Made by a program: the position numbers and the translations under genes. Below the pieces are notes generated by a model that was given only the letters and a program-made list of their open reading frames with translations, did no database searches and was not told the origin of the DNA. Of a stretch of DNA of 10,139 bases, positions 6,404-10,139 are shown piece after piece. The first letter of the stretch is position 1. Every line of letters begins with the position of its first letter. This DNA is from an uncultured Oscillospiraceae bacterium (lineage in GTDB: Bacteria; Bacillota; Clostridia; Oscillospirales; Oscillospiraceae). The stretch covers positions 1 to 10,139 of the forward strand of contig CAKUHW010000019.1 in NCBI GenBank assembly GCA_934659415.1. Direction: 5' to 3'.

Positions 6404-6454
6404 GCAGACTGTTAAAAACCTTTCCATCGACCGGCAAGGGCATTTGGGCGGAGC

Positions 6455-8557
6455 TCAATCCTCGCTGCACTCCTCCGGGGGCGGCAGCAGATCGGTCATG
6501 CTCTTCAGGCTGATGCCCAGGGTAGAGGCATTGTGGAGCAGGGCGGACAGGGTGGGCTGGATCACACCGGCCACCCCCAGCACGATGAGCATCAGGTTGA
6601 AGCCCACGATGAACCGGTAGTTTTTGTGGATGCGCGCCATCAGCGCCTCGCTGAGCCGGCGCAGGGTCACCAGGGCGAAGAGATCCTCGGAGGAGATGGT
6701 CACGTCCGCGATCTCCCGGGCAATGGCCGCGCCGGTGTTGATGGCAATGCCCACATCCGCCTCGGACAGGGCGGGAGAGTCGTTCACGCCGTCGCCGATC
6801 ATGATGACCCTATGCCCCTCGGCCCGGGCCCGGCGGATATACTCCGCCTTATCCTCCGGCAGGACCTCCGCGTAGAACTCGTCCACGCCCACCTCGGCCG
6901 CCACGGACTCGGCCGTTCTGCGGTTGTCGCCGGTCATCATCACCACGCGGCGGATGCCGCAGGCATGAAGGGCCGCCACCGCGGCCCCCGCCTCCCGGCG
7001 CAGGGGGTCGGAGATGCAGATCACCGCCGCCAGAGATCCGGCGATGCACAGATACAGATGGGAGTACCGGGCGGGCAGGGCGGCAAAGCGCGCCTCCATG
7101 CCGGGCGGAACGGTGCACCCCTCATCCTCAAACACGAAGTGGGCGCTGCCGATGAGCACCTTTTCCCCGTTCACCGTGCTGGAAATGCCGTGGGCCACCA
7201 CATACTCCACCTGAGAGTGGTACTCCTCGTGGCTCAGGCCCCGCCGGCGGGCCTCCTCCACCACGGCGTTGGCCATGGAGTGGGGGTAGTGCTCCTCCAG
7301 GCAGGCGGCCAGACGGAGCATCTCGTCCGCCGCCCACCGGCCGAAGGGCACCACGTCCGCCACGGTGGGCTGGGCGTAGGTGAGGGTGCCCGTCTTGTCG
7401 AACACGATGGTGTCCGCCTGGGCCACCGCCTCCATAAAGCGTCCGCCCTTCACCGAGATGTGGTGTCCGCTGCTCTCCCGCATGGCGGAGAGCACCGCGA
7501 TGGGCATGGACAGCTTCAGCGCGCAGGAGAAGTCCACCATCAGCACGGACAGGGCCTTGGTGACATTCCGGGTCAGCAGCCACACCAGGGCGGTACCGCC
7601 CAGGGTGTAGGGCACCAGGCGGTCGGCCAGGCGGGAGGCATGGTCCTCCGTGGCAGACTTCATCTTCTCCGATTCCTCGATCATGCGCACGATGCGGTCG
7701 TACCGGCCGGAGCCCAGGGCCTTGTCCACCCGGAGAACGCACTCGCCCTCCTCCACCACGGTGCCCGCATACACGCAGCCTCCCGGCCGCTTGAGCACCG
7801 GCAGAGACTCGCCGGTGATGGACGCCTGATTCACGCTGGCCTCGCCCTCGGTCACGGTGCCGTCCAGGGGGATCATGCTGCCGGTGCGCACCACCACGCT
7901 GTCCCCCACGCAGACCTGGCCGATGGGCACCAGCACCTCGCCCGCCTCCGTGCGCAGCCACACCTTGTCCACGTTCAGACTCATGGCGCCGGCCAGGTCG
8001 GCCACGGACTTTTTGTGGGTCCACTCCTCCAGCAGCTCGCCCAGGCGCAGCATGAACATCACGGAGCCCGCCGTGCTGAAGTCTCCCCGGAGCATGGACA
8101 CGGACACCGCCGTGGCGTCCAGCACGGCCACGGACAGTCTGCCCCGGATCAGGGCCCTGAGCCCCTCGCCGATGTACTTCACCGAGCGCAGCAGCGTGAG
8201 GACCGTACGCACCGGCAGCGGCAGAAACAGCTTGGAAAAGGCCCGCCGTGCCACGGTGAAGAGCAGCTTGTCCTCAAACTCCCGGTTCAGGGCGCGGGTG
8301 GTGTGCTCCGGCACCAGATCCAGCGCCCGGGCCCCCGCCCAGGAAAAGCGGGCCAGGGCGGACACCACGTCAGCCCGCGCGCCGCTGTAGCAGATCACCG
8401 CGTCCCGGGTGCGGTCGTACACCCTGACCTCCGTGACGCCCGGGACGGCGCGCAGCCAGTATTCCAGCAGATCCGCCTGCTCCAGCGTCATGGTCCCCGC
8501 CGCGGGCAGGTGCACCCGCATCCGGCCCCTGTTTTCGTGCAGTATCTCACATTTCAT
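6455..8557 (-). CDS. Heavy-metal P1B-type ATPase with SCALK membrane motif (P1B-6/FezB-like candidate)
   Basis: This is a 700-aa membrane ATPase that moves a transition metal. An N-terminal HMA-like domain (1-75) has no CxxC; instead it has an arginine-rich stretch HENRGRMRVH (7-16). Then come: actuator ITGES at 247-251; the membrane metal site DFSCALKLS at 342-350 in place of CPC; phosphorylation loop DKTGT at 387-391 (D387); HYPHSMA at 423-429 in the HP-motif position; MTGDN at 541-545; GDGVNDSPAL at 588-597; and a C-terminal membrane pair with FNLMLI (653-658) and HNASTLGISLKSM (675-687). The catalytic machinery is complete. The start is the ATG at 8555-8557, with GGAGG (8565-8569) 7 nt upstream. 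It follows a DUF6110-like gene. Iron is the likely cargo if the P1B-6 reading is right; Mn or another metal is possible. Confidence 0.92.
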   Translation of the reverse strand: MKCEILHENRGRMRVHLPAAGTMTLEQADLLEYWLRAVPGVTEVRVYDRTRDAVICYSGARADVVSALARFSWAGARALDLVPEHTTRALNREFEDKLLFTVARRAFSKLFLPLPVRTVLTLLRSVKYIGEGLRALIRGRLSVAVLDATAVSVSMLRGDFSTAGSVMFMLRLGELLEEWTHKKSVADLAGAMSLNVDKVWLRTEAGEVLVPIGQVCVGDSVVVRTGSMIPLDGTVTEGEASVNQASITGESLPVLKRPGGCVYAGTVVEEGECVLRVDKALGSGRYDRIVRMIEESEKMKSATEDHASRLADRLVPYTLGGTALVWLLTRNVTKALSVLMVDFSCALKLSMPIAVLSAMRESSGHHISVKGGRFMEAVAQADTIVFDKTGTLTYAQPTVADVVPFGRWAADEMLRLAACLEEHYPHSMANAVVEEARRRGLSHEEYHSQVEYVVAHGISSTVNGEKVLIGSAHFVFEDEGCTVPPGMEARFAALPARYSHLYLCIAGSLAAVICISDPLRREAGAAVAALHACGIRRVVMMTGDNRRTAESVAAEVGVDEFYAEVLPEDKAEYIRRARAEGHRVIMIGDGVNDSPALSEADVGIAINTGAAIAREIADVTISSEDLFALVTLRRLSEALMARIHKNYRFIVGFNLMLIVLGVAGVIQPTLSALLHNASTLGISLKSMTDLLPPPEECSED

Positions 8558-8564
8558 AGCGTTT

Positions 8565-8569
8565 CCTCC
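8565..8569 (-). promoter_or_regulatory. Ribosome binding site of the ATPase, potentially sequestered
   Basis: GGAGG sits 7 nt before the ATG. It lies in TTTCCGGAGGAAA, where TTTCC and GGAAA can pair around GGA, and it directly follows the T-run of the hairpin at 8582-8602. Transcription and translation of the ATPase may therefore both be tuned here. Confidence 0.6.
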
Positions 8570-8602
8570 GGAAAAAGAGGAGGCGCCGCGAACTGCGGCG
8601 CC
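8570..8602 (-). terminator. Intergenic attenuator-like hairpin between the DUF6110-like gene and the ATPase
   Basis: On the minus strand GGCGCCGC (8602-8595) pairs with GCGGCGCC (8589-8582), a perfect 8-bp stem with a 5-nt loop. TCCTCTTTTTCC follows (8581-8570). It begins 12 nt after the upstream stop and ends at the ATPase ribosome binding site. It probably terminates part of the transcripts, so that the small protein is made in excess. Efficiency is unknown because the T-run starts four bases after the stem. Confidence 0.7.
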
Positions 8603-8614
8603 CTCTCCTGTGCA

Positions 8615-8878
8615 TCATTGCGCGGACTTGTCCGCCTCGTCCTCAATGACCTCGGCCCGCTCGGCCTCGGCGCGGCGCTCGTTGATCTCCTTGGCGTCAG
8701 CCAGGATGTCGTCCGCGCCCTCCCGGACCGCCGTGACCGTGCCCATCACGCACTCCTTGGCGCGCAGCGCAGCGGCGGTAGCCTGGGTGTAGACCTTTCT
8801 GGCGTCCTTGCCGGTCAGCAGCTTGATGCCGGCCGTACCGAACAGCACACCGGCGGCGAAAAGACCCAATTTCTTCAT
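8615..8878 (-). CDS. DUF6110-like small membrane-anchored protein
   Basis: This is an 87-aa protein of unknown molecular function. Residues 3-21 (KLGLFAAGVLFGTAGIKLL) form one hydrophobic, glycine-rich helix with G10-x3-G14. TGKDARKVYTQATAAALRAKECV follows (22-44), and from about 52 there is a charged, probably helical tail (REGADDILADAKEINERRAEAERAE). I recognise this pattern as the DUF6110 family of gut Firmicutes, from memory. The ATG at 8876-8878 has a near-perfect AAGGAGGA site (8886-8893) at 7 nt. It is the first gene of a unit with the P1B ATPase 57 nt downstream. The pairing suggests that it is a membrane partner of the pump. Small hydrophobic proteins also accompany P1B-6 ATPases in ferrosome operons, so a Fez-accessory role is a hypothesis. 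Confidence 0.85.
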   Translation of the reverse strand: MKKLGLFAAGVLFGTAGIKLLTGKDARKVYTQATAAALRAKECVMGTVTAVREGADDILADAKEINERRAEAERAEVIEDEADKSAQ

Positions 8879-8885
8879 AAGTCAG

Positions 8886-8893
8886 TCCTCCTT
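8886..8893 (-). promoter_or_regulatory. Strong ribosome binding site of the DUF6110-like gene
   Basis: AAGGAGGA on the minus strand, 7 nt from the ATG, is almost fully complementary to the 16S anti-SD. It implies high translation of the small protein relative to the ATPase behind the attenuator. Confidence 0.8.
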
Positions 8894-8912
8894 ATTCATC
8901 TTGTTTGTACAG

Positions 8913-8941
8913 AAAGTAACACACTCCGCCCGGTTTTGCAA
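8913..8941 (-). promoter_or_regulatory. Probable promoter of the DUF6110-ATPase unit
   Basis: The minus strand has TTGCAA (8941-8936), a 17-bp spacer and TACTTT (8918-8913), with TG one base before the -10 hexamer. Both hexamers are poor matches (4/6 and 3/6), so the promoter may need an activator or be weak. I could not make out a convincing 19-bp Fur palindrome over it by eye. Confidence 0.5.
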
Positions 8942-8991
8942 GCCAAATTTCCACGATTTTTGTCCCGGCTCCGGCTGCGGTTTTTGTGCGC

Positions 8992-9345
8992 TCAGCCCGG
9001 CTCCAGCCCGGCGATGGCCGCCAGGGTCTCCTCCTGGGCGCGCTCCAGCTCCGCCAGCAGTCCCTGCTCCGGCCGGGCGCCGGGGACGCGCAGCTGCTCG
9101 GTCAGCCGGGCCGCCGCGTTCCCCACCCTGTTCAGCCCCAGGGTCAGAGCCACCCCCTTCAGAGTGTGGACGGCCAGAAAGGCCGCCTCCCGGTCTTCTG
9201 CGGCCAGGGCCGCCCGCAGCCGGTCATAGGAGGAATCTGCGGGGTAGCACCGCAAAAAGCGGCGCACCCGCTCCTCCCCGCCCAGGCGGGACACGGTCAG
9301 CGCGGCGTCGCCCCCCGCGGCGCGGTACACCTCGTCCAATTTCAT
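8992..9345 (-). CDS. Single-domain Hpt (histidine phosphotransfer) protein
   Basis: This 117-aa cytoplasmic protein of the Hpt family carries phosphate between response-regulator receiver domains in multistep phosphorelays. The signature is AVHTLKGVALTLGL at 58-71, with phospho-accepting H60 and K63/G64 as in canonical HTLKG motifs. The rest is predicted to be a four-helix bundle (helices near 22-35, 40-66, 72-86 and 93-113). An AGGAGG at 9355-9360 sits 9 nt before the ATG at 9343-9345 and overlaps the stop codon of the glycosyltransferase upstream, which implies translational coupling. The frame stays open much further upstream, but that part is only the shadow of the membrane-protein gene. 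No kinase or regulator is adjacent, so its partners lie elsewhere in the genome. Confidence 0.9.
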   Translation of the reverse strand: MKLDEVYRAAGGDAALTVSRLGGEERVRRFLRCYPADSSYDRLRAALAAEDREAAFLAVHTLKGVALTLGLNRVGNAAARLTEQLRVPGARPEQGLLAELERAQEETLAAIAGLEPG

Positions 9346-9354
9346 GGCGGGACG

Positions 9355-9360
9355 CCTCCT
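9355..9360 (-). promoter_or_regulatory. Ribosome binding site of the Hpt gene, fused to the upstream stop codon
   Basis: AGGAGG begins within the TGA stop of the glycosyltransferase (TGAGGAGG on the minus strand). It decides the Hpt start at 9345 and argues for one transcript covering both genes. Confidence 0.85.
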
Positions 9361-10139
9361 CAGCACACGTGCAAGCCCCTGAAGTAGGCCAGCATAAACA
9401 CACCCTGCAGCACGCCGTATACAGCCGTCAGCCCCCGGCCCCACCCGGGACGGCGGACGCTGAGCACCGCCAGAGCCGCGGGAAGCGGGAAGGCGCAGGC
9501 CATGTAGCGGCAGCAGCTGAGGGGATTGTTCAGGGAGTAGTTCAGAAACAGGCAGATGAAAAAATACACCGACCAGGTGGGCGGCAGCCTGCGCACGGCC
9601 CAGATCAGCATGGCGATGCAGAACACGAACAGGACCAGCTGGGGTCCCCAGGTAGTCCAGGCCACATACCCGTCCAGACCGTGCCAGAAGCCGTTCCACA
9701 GCTTGTAGAGCGCCGTGAGGAACAGGGAGGAGCCCTGGTTCCACCGCTCCGCCTGAAATACGGTGAAGGCAAAGGGGTCGCCCGCCACATACCGGTTAAG
9801 TCCCAGGTAGACCAGCGTACCCGCCCCCATGGCGGCCATCCAGATCAGTTTGCCCCACAGATCCCGCCAGAGGCCGCGCCAATCCCGCTCCCGCAGCCTG
9901 CGCAGGGGATGCTCGGCCAGGCAGTACTCCGTAAAGGCGCACAGCGCCAGCAGAACGCCCTGCATCCGCGTCAGGGCGGACAGGGCCCCGAGCAGCCCCG
10001 CCAGGGGCCAGCGGCGGCGGCGAATGGCGTAAAAGCAGGCCAGGGAGAGCAGCAGGAACAGGCTCTCGGTGTGGACCGAGCAGAAGAAGAACGCAAAGGG
10101 ATAGGCCGTGAGGAAGGTCAGGGCCAGCCGGGCGGTCCC
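9360..10139 (-). CDS. PIG-V/GT39-like membrane glycosyltransferase, C-terminal part only
   Basis: This is an integral membrane glycosyltransferase of the GT-C type that uses a lipid-linked sugar. The frame is open from the TGA at 9360-9362 to the right edge, giving 259 residues with the N-terminus missing. Near the cut end it has PFAFFFCSVHTESLFLLLSL and RRWPLAGLLGALSALTRMQG, a pattern I know from PIG-V-type mannosyltransferases (FF.S..TES...; W..AG..G.L...TR..G). About seven hydrophobic segments follow, including LIWMAAMGAGTLVYLGLN and LVLFVFCIAMLIWAV, and it ends FRGLHVC. The catalytic Asp expected in the first luminal loop would lie beyond the edge. It precedes the Hpt gene by 14 nt. The GT-C class is likely; the sugar and acceptor are unknown. 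Confidence 0.85.
   Translation of the reverse strand, partial: GTARLALTFLTAYPFAFFFCSVHTESLFLLLSLACFYAIRRRRWPLAGLLGALSALTRMQGVLLALCAFTEYCLAEHPLRRLRERDWRGLWRDLWGKLIWMAAMGAGTLVYLGLNRYVAGDPFAFTVFQAERWNQGSSLFLTALYKLWNGFWHGLDGYVAWTTWGPQLVLFVFCIAMLIWAVRRLPPTWSVYFFICLFLNYSLNNPLSCCRYMACAFPLPAALAVLSVRRPGWGRGLTAVYGVLQGVFMLAYFRGLHVC

Noticed and set aside
6533..9229. Very long open frame on the plus strand (898 codons), antisense to the ATPase, DUF6110-like and Hpt genes
   Set aside because: It is rich in His, Gly, Gln and Arg with no recognisable domain, as expected for the complement of GC-rich codons. It crosses several clear minus-strand genes and their promoter and terminator.
9346..9744. N-terminal extension of the Hpt frame to a start at 9744
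   Set aside because: It lies wholly within the membrane glycosyltransferase gene. The AGGAGG at 9355-9360 marks the start at 9345, and the shorter protein equals a normal Hpt domain.

Overview
The window is GC-rich DNA from a low-redundancy, compact Firmicutes genome. The best guess is a gut Oscillospiraceae/Clostridia lineage (Flavonifractor/Lawsonibacter-like). The reasons are strong AGGAGG-type ribosome binding sites, an RNase J, an L-box riboswitch with an intrinsic-terminator platform, a DUF6110-type small protein beside a P1B ATPase, and sigmaA-type promoters. The genus is inference. Every convincing gene lies on the minus strand, so the layout is described from right to left, the direction of transcription.

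Right part (10139 to about 8880): the C-terminal 259 residues of a multi-pass PIG-V/GT39-like glycosyltransferase run in from the edge. It is followed 14 nt later by a single-domain histidine phosphotransfer (Hpt) protein. A separate promoter (8913-8941) then drives an 87-aa DUF6110-like membrane-anchored protein and a 700-aa heavy-metal P1B-type ATPase. Between these two genes is an 8-bp hairpin plus T-run that looks like an attenuator. The ATPase lacks the usual CPC motif (it has SCALK) and has an arginine-rich N-terminus instead of CxxC, which recalls the P1B-6/FezB ATPases of ferrosome iron-storage organelles. A strong terminator closes the unit at 6364-6403.

Middle (6360 to 3825): a near-consensus promoter drives a MATE efflux transporter and, 36 nt later, a ComF-family phosphoribosyltransferase. 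An extended -10 promoter follows, then a roughly 330-nt leader for ribonuclease J. The leader is a chain of stable hairpins and includes one with an intrinsic-terminator shape about 120 nt before the rnj start. This suggests either a small RNA or attenuation control of rnj, and I do not recognise it as a known RNA family.

Left part (2165 to 1): rnj ends in a 15-bp hairpin. A perfect consensus promoter (TTGACA-17-TATAAT) then starts a lysine riboswitch. Its 3' P1 strand, antiterminator and terminator can be traced as mutually exclusive pairings. It controls a lipoprotein amino-acid-binding protein and, after a 223-bp hairpin-rich spacer, an ABC permease whose end is cut by the window edge. The riboswitch identifies this otherwise generic polar-amino-acid transporter as a probable lysine importer. 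I saw no tRNA, rRNA, CRISPR array or transposase.
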